Made by a program: the position numbers and the translations under genes. From assembly GCA_025084515.1 (NCBI GenBank), contig JAJAGP010000274.1:186001-250000 (forward strand): DNA of 64,000 nucleotides, given 5' to 3'. The notes under the pieces are model-generated. The model was given only the letters and a program-made list of their open reading frames with translations, was not told the DNA's origin and did no database searches. Positions within the stretch are counted from its first letter, which is position 1. Every line of letters begins with the position of its first letter. This DNA is from Ancistrus triradiatus. Its lineage: Eukaryota > Chordata > Actinopteri > Siluriformes > Loricariidae. Of this stretch, positions 26,701 to 38,558 are shown in pieces.

Positions 26701-27700
26701 AGGCAGCTGTTTGGTGGACTATTCTTACCCCAGCATTTATGTGTTCAAAAACCACAGCAACACTGCAGCCCATCACATATTCTTCAACCTGTCACTATCA
26801 TGTCTGTGCCAGTGCTGTTCTAAGAATGGTCCATCACCCGAATAACATGGTGAGTGGTGCTTCTATGATGGTTCCTGTCCCCAAACAAGTTGGGGTTGAT
26901 TGATGTGCCATCATGTACATAGCAACAGATTGGTTTAGATCTGAACACTGTACCTACGAAGTTCATGTCTATATAAAAAGTTGACAATAACAATGTGGTA
27001 AAGTTACAACAAACTATGAATCTCTTGACTGAAAATGGAGACCAACTTACATATTTACCCAGGATTACTGAGCCGACCAAAGTGCAGAAGGCATAGCATC
27101 CAAATATTAAACCGATTATTGCTTGGCTCACTCCTTTCTTCTCTGCCTAAATTTTGTTCATAAGGGTGCATAATTAGCCTATTAAGCATGAAACCTTCTG
27201 TTTACGTAAACTAATTAATTATACTTAATTGATATTACACGAAAATATACCGGATTCTTACCTCAGGTGGAAAAAATGGGCCCAGGATAGAGTAACAAAT
27301 CATTGAGCTGAAGTTAATTGATGCCATCGCAATTAAAGTCAGGATCTGCTGTCGGTTCATCTTTGAAACACCAACATCTGAGGAACGAGCTGTGATAGTT
27401 TTACAATAAAGAAATCAAGAGGGAATGAAATTCTTTGTTTAGTCCATGTAATTTTTAGTTACACTTATTTTTCCTTGGTCTTATATTGAAGTAATAACCT
27501 TAAACCTAAACGAAGGGTTATATTTCGGCAGCTGCGTTTAGGTTATCATCATTTGGACACACTGTTAAACCAGAAAGGACCACTAGCAAGGATACAAGTT
27601 GAACGTGAGCAGAAAATTTAACAAACAAGTGAAATAACTCCGAAATAAACTACAAAAACGTCATTTACATACCTATAAGATAATTCGTGGTAGAATCCAT
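20741..27700 (-). CDS. slc18b1: slc18b1 copy B (vesicular polyamine transporter), complete
   Basis: Exons in coding order: 27673-27700, 27262-27389, 27051-27146, 26238-26311, 25935-26082, 24664-24820, 24329-24465, 23917-24018, 23609-23700, 23396-23491, 22317-22391, 22138-22231, 22006-22055, 20741-20831. They sum to 1368 nt, 455 aa plus TAA, almost exactly the length of human SLC18B1 (456 aa). Every exon has GT-AG borders and matching phase. It is a 12-helix major facilitator for vesicular polyamine uptake (family knowledge). The N-terminal tail (MDSTTNYLI...) differs from copy A; from NRQQILTLIAMA onward the two align without gaps. The C-terminal tail is cytosolic and Ser-rich, ending SSVVSSTV. 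The last intron (20832-22005) carries a dead Tc1-like element. Both copies have the same orientation about 5.5 kb apart, so they arose by tandem duplication. No inactivating change seen. Confidence 0.95.
20950..21870 (+). mobile_element. Degenerate Tc1-like transposon in last intron of slc18b1 copy B
   Basis: Plus-strand transposase pieces: FSDESRFRLGSDDSGVQVWR near 21298 (first catalytic Asp), MMIWGAIPHDSRP near 21424, and scattered C-terminal codons to about 21790. The QDNA-type and SPDLNPIE-type motifs are broken by frameshifts. Distinct from the other Tc1 copies. Confidence 0.8.
22755..23220. mobile_element. MITE-like element related to the one at 5632-8603
   Basis: Shares the left-arm order CTTAGGCCACCATTATGTGT then ATCAATGGTATAATGAAC and the right-arm complement TATATGGTCATTATACCATT with the split element, but has no LINE: it is the empty-site form. 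In the exon 10-11 intron of slc18b1 copy B, a different intron, so an independent insertion. Confidence 0.65.
24090..24285 (-). repeat. tRNA-derived SINE, family 1, degenerate
   Basis: ACATTTACAGTATTTAGCAG at the start and AGAACCCAGGACCTTATGGT near the end mark a decayed minus-strand copy, in the exon 7-8 intron of slc18b1 copy B. Confidence 0.6.
24821..25934. other. slc18b1B intron 5, nothing recognised
   Basis: AT-rich intron between exons 5 and 6; a small palindrome (ATAATATTATAGTATTAT, near 25074) and no recognisable mobile element. Confidence 0.55.
26400..26990. repeat. Probable interspersed repeat in slc18b1B intron 3
   Basis: The text around 26821-26900 (AGAATGGTCCATCACCCGAA then ATGGTGAGTGGTGCTTCTAT) resembles a repeat common in fish genomes. 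Boundaries and class not resolved. Confidence 0.35.
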
Positions 27701-27989
27701 GACGCAGGATGACTTTGGTGACTTTACAGTGCACAAATGGAAGGCGCTCCGCTTGATACTACAACCTGTCCGCACATACACAGAGTTTGGCTGAGACTCG
27801 ATTTAGAAAAGAGTCGATTCTGCTGTTCAACATACGAAGAATTAAGAGTCGACACGAAAGCTTCAGAGTTGATACCAATGACGTTGATTCGGTTCAAGTG
27901 ACAATTACTGTCTGACTACTGCCACACTATAAACGCAGGCTAGCGTTAGCGCTCCAAAAGCTTACATGGAGAGCAAACTAAATAGGCTG

Positions 27990-28125
27990 TATTCATTCAT
28001 TCATTCATTCATTCACTTTCTTATCCGTTTGATCTTGGACAGGGTCAGGGGAGAGTCGTTGCCCTATCCGACTGCATAAGGCGCAAGGCAGGAACAACCC
28101 TGGACAGGGCGCCAATCCATCGTAG
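27990..28125 (-). repeat. TTCA microsatellite and SINE family 2 tail
   Basis: A (TTCA)n run at about 27991-28014 continues into CACTTTCTTATCCGTTTGAT and GGCGCCAATCCATCG, the complement of the 3' part of SINE family 2 (compare 4395-4513). The head is missing. Confidence 0.65.
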
Positions 28126-28133
28126 TAAATGGG

Positions 28134-29110
28134 CTACACTGATGTGCAAATGTTTTAGGCACAGAACAGTTTACAGAATTTGTGATTATATTAAGTATTT
28201 TGTTTCAGTGGGAAAGAGCACATTTTAGATATACAGTGGTGTGAAAAAGTGTTTGCCCTCTTCCTGATTTCCTATTTTTTGCATGTTTGTCACACTGAAG
28301 TGTTTCGGAACATCAAACCAATTTAAATATTAGTCAAAGACAACACAAGCGTTGTGGAGGAATTTTGGCCCACTCATTTTTCTCCCTTAATAATAAACAT
28401 CTTCATATAAAAACTGCATTTTGTGTTTACTTGTGTTGTCTTTGACCAATGGGCAAATACTGGGGCAGCCAGTTATCTGGGGCATTTACTGGGGCAAATA
28501 CTTTTTCACACCACTGTACAAACATTTGTTTTGCAAAACCTACAGTGTTTTTTCTGTTGTTAAAAAAAGTAACAGCCCTTTCTAGATTTTAAAACGGCAC
28601 TTAACAGATTTAAAAATCTGGAAACCCGGTGCTACTGATAAATTACATTATGTACAAATTGATAAAAACTGCCAACTGAAACAGAAGCAGTTGTGTCAAG
28701 GCAATAAAGCTTGGTGAGGGACAACCATTAAGTAAAGAATGTGTTATATCGTACTTAAAATCTTATACCGTGGCAAGACTGATTACAGAATCAAGATGCA
28801 CTGTGAATATCCTACATAATCAAGGTCCCTTTCGAATTTCAAGCTCTTTTGCCTAAGCACAAACAAACAGACAAAATTGAAAACAAGAAACACAGTGGTA
28901 CCATAGAAAGGGGTGCAAGAGACTTGAAGTACATCATTTTTACTTCTCTTCGAAATCTGAAGATGTCCTGTACTGCTCTCAGTTCAGAACTAAGAACAAC
29001 CACTGGGACCCTCATAAACCCATCTACATTATACTGCTGTAAGAGGCCACCACCACTGGCGAATACCGTGCCATGAAGAGGTGGTCTGCAAAAACGTTTA
29101 GGTAGGTGGT
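28134..29110 (+). mobile_element. Tc1-like 5' fragment interrupted by a MITE
   Basis: The left end (TGTGCAAATGTTTTAGGCAC near 28143) and the interior from 28520 contain remnants of a Tc1 transposase N-terminal helix-turn-helix region with many stops (for example codons near 28790-29080). The catalytic part is absent; the element appears 3'-truncated near the TA microsatellite. Confidence 0.55.
28232..28518. mobile_element. MITE, TA target
   Basis: Perfect-looking ends: ACAGTGGTGTGAAAAAGTGT at left and ACTTTTTCACACCACTGT at right, flanked by TA. About 285 bases, non-coding; inserted in the Tc1-like fragment. Confidence 0.85.
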
Positions 29111-29146
29111 ATGTGTCACAATAACATCTATCAATCTATCTACAGA

Positions 29147-29256
<110 letters not shown>

Positions 29257-29315
29257 TAAATATACACATATATGTACACATACATACATATACACAGATA
29301 TAGATAGATACGAAA

Positions 29316-29735
29316 TGCTCTATATGTTTGTGAACCCTTTAATTTCCTATATTTCTACAAAAATCAAACATCATCAGATTTTCACACAAGTCCTAAAAGT
29401 AGATTTAGCAATCAGACTTTGATAGAGCCTTGCTCTTTAAATAAAACAGGGTGCCCACTCACACCTGACTGTCACCTCTTTGATTGAAACATGTGACTCT
29501 AATTTCACCTTCAACTTAGTTGCTAATCCTATAGTTTCACATGATTTTGCCACTCACAGATATGTAATACTGGTTCATGATCCTTAATAAATAAATTACC
29601 CAAGGATAATATTTTTGTCGCTATTTTTTGTTTCTATTTATCTACTTTTAGGACTTGTGTGAAGATCTGATGATGTTTTACAGAAATATAGAAAATTATA
29701 TATTTAAGGGTTCACAAACGTTTGAGAAATTGGGG
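29316..29735. mobile_element. MITE with long inverted repeats
   Basis: Arms of about 85 bases: ATGTTTGTGAACCCTTTAAT through CACACAAGTCCTAAAAGTAG (29321-29403) face TACTTTTAGGACTTGTGTGA through AAGGGTTCACAAACGTTTGA (29644-29730). The loop is about 240 bases. Non-coding; the transcript would fold into a long hairpin. Confidence 0.85.
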
Positions 29736-29840
29736 TGAAATAATAATAATACTAATTAATATGCTGCTGGCTTAGAGGTTACTGAACACTCATAATAACA
29801 CTCAAGAAACACCATCAAGTTAATATTACAAGCTTGTCAT

Positions 29841-32332
29841 GGTTTATTGTACATTACAATAGTAAAGCGACAGCACAGTTAAAGCCTCACATTCCACACA
29901 ATTCAAACTGGGCCTGAATACTCCAGTATTTAAAAAAATGCCTAAATTTGCAAATTATTAAATCATGTACACCAATAACAGGAGAATGCTCATAACACCC
30001 ATCGTCATTCAGCACAGTTACTCTCAACAAGCGTTTTAGTTCACCAGAAATATAGAAATGATCATAATAGATCATACATGATGAGAAAACAGAGTCATAC
30101 AATATTAATACTAATAAACAAAATGATAAAAATGTTCTTACTTATTTGAATCAGCATAAGGCTAATTGTCCAGACATAATATAACCTAGAAGAAGACTAA
30201 GCTTTTTAAGGATTTTATCCCCACTACAACTGTGATATAGCCCAATGCTGATTAATGTCAGTGTTGCATTTATTTATGTGAATTACAATCTTCATTCAGG
30301 GGTCTGGCAGTACCTCTGTCAAAACTAAACCAGGGTTAATTTCATGACTCATAATACAAGAGTAATCCCACATTTAGACTTTAGGAGTTGTCTTGAAAAA
30401 ATTAGCACAATGTTTTTTCCGTGTCACTGTGAAAATTGTCCAAAAACAATATATATGTACAAACCATATTTGTTTAAAAGCATGTGGTGGTATTCAGTGA
30501 TGTGATGGTATTATTAAAAAAGTCTACATGACACAGTAATCTATAAGTTTTAACACACCTAGGTTCATAACCTGACAGAAATCTTAAGAGTCGTATAGTG
30601 CCAGAAAAATGCTACCATTACTAATGGTCATGACAGCAAAACAAAAAATTATGTATACAACTGAGTGGAGCACCACTAGGGGTGGTGTTTCACCCAGAGG
30701 GTTTATCAGTTAGCTTGTCCTCCTGAGGAAAACTATGCAAGACATAACCCCCATGGTCTTGAACTTATCTACAGTCAGCTCCAGAATTATTGGTGCCCTT
30801 GGTACAAACCTTCAGTTCTATCTAAGACTCATGACGTCTAGAGATGGAACTTCGTTAAGTGGGACCACATAAAATTTGTCACAAGGGTTTCTGATGCATA
30901 GTAGCATATCCCTTTCATGCTATAGTAGGTCCTTATTAAAGACCAAAATCCTTCATGGCTCTTCCTTAAAACATATGGTGTAAAAGTTCAACATTCAATT
31001 GGTAACATATTTAACTCCATGCCACAACATCATAAATGACTGAGAGTGATACTCCCTGTGCACACCAACACAATCACATACAATTACTTAATTCACCCCA
31101 TTAGAATAATCTGACCTCAGATTTGTCCATAAGGACAAGCTGGATACCCATCTATCAATCAGCACCGACTTCCCATAGTTCTTTTATAGCATTTTGTAAA
31201 CATACGCTATATAGCCAGCAGTTTGTGGACATCAGAAAATTACACCCCAAACATGGCTTTTACTAGTTTTAAGAGTTGAAATAGCATTCAACCTTCTGAG
31301 AAGGCTTTGGACTATATTTTCTCTTTTTTCTGCCACTTAAATGTAGTCTGGGGAAAATAAAACAGCAAAAGCCCTCCAAATTTTGTACAATAGGCTTCTT
31401 CAAATAGTTCATATTCTAGGCTTAGTCACACTGTTCTAACTTTAGAACAATTATAGTTTTCAACTTAAATCAACCTCAATCTCCAGGTAACATGTACCAT
31501 GTTTTGCATTACTTGATAATATAACAAATGTGCCAAAACACTCTAAAGAATTAATGATTAATTAATGATTTTTCAAGAATCTTGTGTCTTTTATCGACAT
31601 GGGGGTGACAGCTTGAAAGCTTTCCTCAAAATTTTTTTTAATTGTGAAGAGCCTAGGACTTCCACTTGAACTGCTGATCACGAGTGGTGCTCAAACTCAG
31701 CATGATGATCTAGTGCATACACTGCATATAGTGGTAGGGAGCATACTGTAGTAGAACAATGAAAGCATCAGCTGCATTCATTGCAATGTCATGGTAAAAT
31801 AAATTAATAAGATACAGTAAATAAAACAGTCAAAAATGGTGCAAAAGTATTTTCACTGCTGGCAATATCCCCTCTTTACGCAAGGGTATATCGTTTGTCA
31901 ATTTCATATTACAGTTTACAAGAAAACCTTCAGCAAAATTCATCAATAGGGGAATCTTATCATCACAGGGTAATTAAAATGGCACCAGTCTTGCATGCAA
32001 ATCATTACTTAGCCTTTCACATGTCAGTGATATGAAACATACACATACACACTAAAAGAAAGTAACTAGGAACTTATCTGTACTACCTAATGTTATTATC
32101 CTTTCTTTAAACGCTCTATCCTACCCACTTGACATTTCTGTCTTATCCTTTCAGAGCAAACAAACAAATAGTTGTTTCAAGCATTTTGTATGTTTTGTTT
32201 ACGTTGTGTCTAGCTGTCCAAATTCCCCTGACAGTTACCAGTATGCCCTGGCATAACACAAAGTACCATATTATGGCAACACTGTTGCTCATTCTTATTC
32301 ACAATCCATAAACAGCATATCATAAACATCCT
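29841..32332 (-). other. tulp4: Probable tulp4 3' UTR and poly(A) signal
   Basis: About 2.5 kb follow the tulp4 stop codon with no recognisable complete transposon or SINE, in contrast to every other non-coding stretch of this size here. On the minus strand an AATAAA lies at 29843-29848, a plausible cleavage signal, and a dense cluster of transposon debris begins just beyond it. A short piece near 31207-31233 resembles the end of a fish DNA transposon. The UTR call is inference; human TULP4 also has a long 3' UTR. Confidence 0.55.
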
Positions 32333-35300
32333 TCATTTAAGCCTCTGAGTGACATTGGCCAAGGCAACAGCAAATGCTTGCACAGCTGAAAATGGATACT
32401 GAAAATCCAGGATGTATGCATTACCATCAATTCTGCCAAACTGCATCACCTGTAACAGGGAACAAAAGTTACAGCAAAATCTGTAAGTGGTGCTTAATAC
32501 TGAATAATTCTATGTGCAAGAAAGCATAAGAAATAATATAAATATTTAAAATGTATATATTTTTAACAACTGAGGTTACCAACAAAAATCAGAGGGACAA
32601 AGAAGATATCAAACAAAAGTACCTGTCGTCCATCCAACTCGATCTGGAAATTTTTGGCTGACTCCTGTGTCACTCTTCCTCCAAAGTCAAGTTGGTAGAC
32701 TTGGGTGGCTTCATTCCACAAAGGTTGTTTGTTGGCCATGACGTACACAAAGCCCTGGCTGCCGAGGCTCCGGTCTTCTCTCTCGTTTGCTTTCCGGCAT
32801 TTAATCTCCTCTAGCTCGTTTGCTGTGCGCAGGCTGCGTTTGCTCTTCCAACCTTTCTTGCTGCTCTGGCTTTGATTCATTAGCTCATCGCCACTTATAA
32901 AAAGTTCAGGCTCACTTTCTGAGCTGTCTTGGAACTCATTCGTGGTCCTGCTTAACTTTTTAGCTTTGTTTACTTGCTCCTTCTGTCCTTTAGGCTTCTT
33001 TTTCTCCCTGCTGCTAAGCCGTGGGCTAGCAATTAAAGAATTAAAGTCGGACAGGGCACGGCCTTCCTTTTTCGATTTCGTCTCAGAAACGGTGGACATG
33101 CTCGCCTCCTCTGCCCTGCTGTCAAGTCTCTTGTGGCTTTTTTTACTGAACCTGTCTGCCCCCTGTGGTACTGGACTCTCATTAAGTGAGGACTGTTCCT
33201 GAAAACTCTCACCAGAGTCAGCCAACACCTCTGAGGTGCTTTGGTGGCTCAGAAGTTCAGCTGGAGGCGGTGGAGGGGGAAGAGGGGGAGGAGGGGGAGG
33301 AGGAGGGGGTGGAGGAGGTGGGGGTGGTGGTGAGAGAACGGGTTTCTCCAGACCCTGATGAAGTTTACTCGGTAATGTTGCTGAGTGGTCCTGGATGGGA
33401 GAGCAAGCACTGTAGGTATTCCAGGGATGCAGGGCCATTGGATGTAGCTGAAGATTAGTGCATGAGCTGGCCCCAGGGTACATGGGTGGGAGTGGACAAC
33501 ATGGTAGACCGGTCAGATTGTTTGCATAACCAGGAGTCAGAACAAGAGCTGGATCCTGCTGGCTAAAAGGAATTGCAGTCACCATGTCGCTTGAGCCACA
33601 TGACTGTTGAGCACTTTGCAATGACTGAAACTGAGGTGGTCCACTGTGGCCCACTCCAGGAGGATAGGGTGACAGAGAAACCTGGTACGTTGATGGCATG
33701 CTCATGGCACTAGGACTGGAAGGAGGTTTTGTCGACAGGACAAATGGTAGTCGGGTTAAGTCTAAGTGCTGTGCTTGGCTGAGCAAAAGATGGGGTGGTT
33801 TGTGTGATCCTGGTGGGCTTGTCAACATATTTTGGTCCTGGGGCATCCATATTTGTTCTGCAGCAGGAGAGTCCCACTGGTAAGGTGGTGGTCGTTTGAC
33901 TGTTAAGCTGACATCCCCAAGCGTTAAATGCCTCACTGACTTTTCCAAATGGCACTGCTGGTTTAGGGTCTCATCTTCTGTAAAGGCAGAGTTGATATAC
34001 ACAGTTCTATCTCGGGTATTGTCAATTGGACTCAAAAGGTTATAAGAGGACTGCGAAGCCAGAGTTGAATTACTTTTGGAGTGCACAATTATTGTACTGT
34101 GCTGCGCTCCTTTGCCAGGGGGGAAATCCTGCCGCACTACTGTCCCACCTGCAATGCCGCTGCTGTTGCTCCCACCACCACTGACACTTACACTCGTGCT
34201 ACTGCTGTTACTGCTGCACTGAGTACAGGTGTACAAGGCAGTCGGTATCCTGGGCTGGTACGAAAGTGCAAGGGCACTGTTAACTTTAGATTTGGTTGGT
34301 AGAGTCCTTGCCGTGTCCACCATTTGCGAAACCTTCAGAGTATTTTCCCTGCGATCTCGCCGCAGAGTAGCATGGATAAGACCGCTATCGATCCTTTGGG
34401 TAGGGCTCCGAATGACATTGATCTGATTGGCAGGGTCTGGGTATGGTGGTGGATCTCCACTTGGTATGGAGTAGCGAGGCACTGAAAGGCGACTGAGGGT
34501 TGCCGAGCTGTAAGGAAGCTGGACCTTCTTGTTTTCAGATGAGGTGACTTTCAGTGTAGCTGAACTGCCCATTCCTTGAATGCCATATGCATTTTGGTTG
34601 CGTATGAGTCGTCTCCGTGGGCGACACACCTCCTCCACGTTCCCACTGCTGTCAAAAGTCGTGATCCTTTCATAACCCAAAGGAGTTGGGTATTGGATGC
34701 TGACTGGGTGCAGAGAAAACTCATCTTTAGTTAGGCACGAGTCTGCTGACAATGTGTTAGAACTGTCACTGTTAACGATTAGGCTCGGTGGGGCTGGAGG
34801 AGGGGCGGCTGCTGCCGACACCACTGTACCTGGATAGGGTGGCGGAGGGTTTATTTTGCGCATGTGAAACTCAAGCGAGGCGTCACTTTCGATAAATGAC
34901 TGTGGCCTAGACGGGACTTTCAGAGTGTGCATCTGCTCTACTCTCTCAGGCGGATGATCTGGGTGAGGAACTGGAGGTATCATCTGAAGCTGATGCATTG
35001 AAATGGGAGCATACACCGTAGGAGGAGGCGGTAAGGATATCTGCAGCTTGAGCTGCTGCTGCATCTGTTGATGCTGCCGTTGCATCTGTTGATGCTGCTG
35101 CTGCATCTGTTGATGCTGATGCTGAAGCTGTTGCTGCTGCTGTCTCATCTCTTGAATTTGTTGCCGAATTTGTTGCTGCTGCTGTTGCATCTGCTCGTGT
35201 TGGAGCTGCATCTGGTGATGCTGATGCTGCATTTGCTGGTGATGATGCACCTGCTGCTGTTGGACGTGCTGCTGTAATTGCTGCTGCTGCTGCATTTGCT

Positions 35301-38300
35301 GATGATGATGCTGCAGCTGCTGCTGCAACTGGTGATGATGCTGTTGCATTTGCTGTTGGTGGTGCTGTTGTAGGTGCTGCTGAAGCTGTTGATGGTGGTG
35401 TGTTTGCATTTGCTGCGAGTGCTGCGCGTGCTGTTGATGCTGCTGAATTTGTTGTTGGTGTTGCTGCTGTGCTTGCTGGTGCTGCTGCAACTTTAGATGC
35501 TGAGGTTGTGTTTGCACCTGCTGCTGATGTTTTGATAGCGGATGATGATCTTCCTCTTGCTGTTGCTGCTGACGCTGCTGATGAGGCTGTGGAGGCAAAT
35601 GATGCGGTGGTGGTGGAAGTGTTCCAGTCAAACTCAGGTTTCCCATTTCTAGGCCACTAAAGATGACCTGGCCAGGACTCGTGTATCTTGTTGGCACGGT
35701 GTACTGCGCTGTCACATCGTCCGGATTGTGAGCAGGAACTGTAGCGTTTGCTGCTGCTGCTGCTGCTGCTGCTGCCGCGGCGGCGGCAGCCGTAGCCGTG
35801 GGATTGGTCAAGACATCAAGCTGAATATTCTGGTTGGCCAAAAGAGACTGCACAAGTCCTATGCTCTGTGTGGGTGACATGGCTTGAGCAGGACTATGTA
35901 TGGGAGCAATGGGAATATTAACGGTGCAGGGAGGATTATCAGATGACACACCTGAAGGGCCCATCACTGAAAAGCAAAGTGTATATACGTAACCCTCATC
36001 ATGCATATTTGCATACATTTTAGAGCATGTTCTATAAAGACTTACCTGGCAAGTCATCTTCGTCTTCACTGAACACATTAGGATTAAAGACTGGTAGGCT
36101 CATGAAGTCCAGGGATATTTTTCGAACCTCTGGTAGGTAGATGGTCATCTGACGAGGTTGCAAGTGCAACAAACTGGTTTTGTAAATAACTGTGACAAAA
36201 GCAGAACAATGACCATTGAGAATGATATGCTCTACATTGATCTCTACACACACACACAAACAACCTAAGATGATTTACGTCTTACATACCTGCACCCAAA
36301 TTTGCTGGCAAAAAGGAGGCAAGTCCCACAATCTTAAACTTTGTACCCCAAATGTTAGAGGTGACTTGAGCCAGGTAACTATGCTGCAAAGCAAATACAG
36401 TAATAACTTTCAAAAGCCAGCATTATTTCAAAAGAACAATTCCATTTACAAGTCTCCACTGTATTACCTCAGTTATTCCATCTACTGGAAACTCTCTGCG
36501 AGTGAGACTTGGGGACCGGATGGTAGGCTTCTTTGGTAATCTTGGTGATCTGGACATTTCTTGAGATGTCTGAGCAAGCTTGGGAGATTTTCTTGATTCC
36601 ATGTTGATTCTATTTTAAATTGATAGAAGGATAAAAGAAGGGAATACAATCTTATGTGCAGGTTTGGACACCCCTGGTCATACTACCTACCTTATTTATA
36701 TTCTAAATGAAAATGCTTCTGATTTCCTGCCACAACTTATGAGGTATTTTAATCCCCCTCCTCGCTATCCACACCGCTACCTTGCTATAATGAATGATGA
36801 GAAATAAAAGTAGGAAACCAATTCTTCACCAAGTAAGTCTATGTCAGTATATAACGTAACTGACATAGATCTTGTCTCTAAATAGCATTTTGCATCTAAT
36901 TGCACGTTCCACTTCCTATCTACCAGTAAAATGTGCACTTTTGGTTTATACCGTGATTAACTATAATATAGATTAGTAATGAAATCCCTGTGAGACAGCA
37001 GATGACATTTTATTACAGTGGTACCTCGGTTGTCATCGTTAATTCACGCCAGAAGTCACTTTAAGTACCGAAAACGACGAGTACCGATCAAATTTTAATT
37101 AATCCGTTCCAGATCACCAGAAAATCCACACTTTATAAGGCATTATATACATAATGGAGATGTATTGCACAGGTGCTCCATGATTTACGAAAGGAATATG
37201 TTCCAACAAATCCATCATAAGTTAAATGTATCATGAACTGAAGAGTTTAACGAGCGTTTGGTAGAATGGTCTAAACTGAATAATAGTGGAACCTATGATA
37301 AGTAAAGAAAGGTAAGTTAATTTCCAAAACACTTACATTAACCTACAGCTGGCCAAAATCATTTACACGAAGCTTATTTTATAAGTGTTGAAAAATCTCA
37401 TGTAATTTAGTGAGTAATGGATTGAAAGTGAAAAGTAAAAGCAAAACACTTTCTTCATTTGGGTACTCGGCGCTGCTGCTCAGCTAGCTGCAGCCTGAAA
37501 GCCCAGCAAATGTGTTTAGAGTATCATACTGCACAGCGGTTCTCACTGTATTCCTTTTGGTTGGCTGTTATCCCTAACCTTTTTAGAACTCATGGGGAAA
37601 TATTTGCACTAAGAATACTGTACTGTAGATGTAACAATAGATAAAAACAGGAATAAAAGTAGCGAAGATCTGCACTGTGAGAGAGCTACTGTTGATCTGA
37701 ATCACTGTGTACTAAATCGTGATCCGATGTATCGGCTAAAACGAATTGCGCAACTTGACTCATAGAAGTTAAAACAAGTGCGCCGAGTACCAAGCAAACG
37801 ACGAGAACCGAGACCAATGTTTATCTTCAAAATTTGTCAAGAAACAATTTCAACGAGTTCTGAGGTGGTCGAGAACCGAGGTACCCCTGTATTAGTAATT
37901 ACACTCATGCTCTTAAGGCAAGAAACATGTACTAGATAGTAAGTTGAGGGGAGAGTGTACATGCACACAAATAATTCTCTCTCTCTCTCACTCACACACA
38001 CTCACACTAACACACACACACTCACTCACACACTCACTCACACATTCACATACACTCACACACTCCCTCACTCACTCTCACACTAACACACACTCACACA
38101 CACTCACTCACACTAACACACACACTCACAAACACACACACTCACAAACACACACTCACTCACACTCACACACACACACACTCACACACAAACACACACT
38201 CACTCTCTCACACTCACTCACACACTCACTCTCTCACACACTCACTCACACACTAACACACACTCACACTAACTCACACTCACACTAACTCACACTCACA

Positions 38301-38501
38301 CTAACTCACACTCACACTAACACACACTCACACACACACTCACACTCACACACACACACACACTCTCTCACACACTCACTCTCTCACACACACTCACTCT
38401 CTCACACACACTCACTCTCCGACACACACTCACTCTCCGACACACACTCACTCTCCGACACACACTCACTCTCTCACACACACTCACTCTCTCACACACA
38501 C

Positions 38502-38558
<57 letters not shown>

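Noticed and set aside
35068..35660. Plus-strand Leu-rich and Ala-rich frames
   Set aside because: Antisense shadows of the tulp4 Gln/His and Ala codon runs; no splice or family support.
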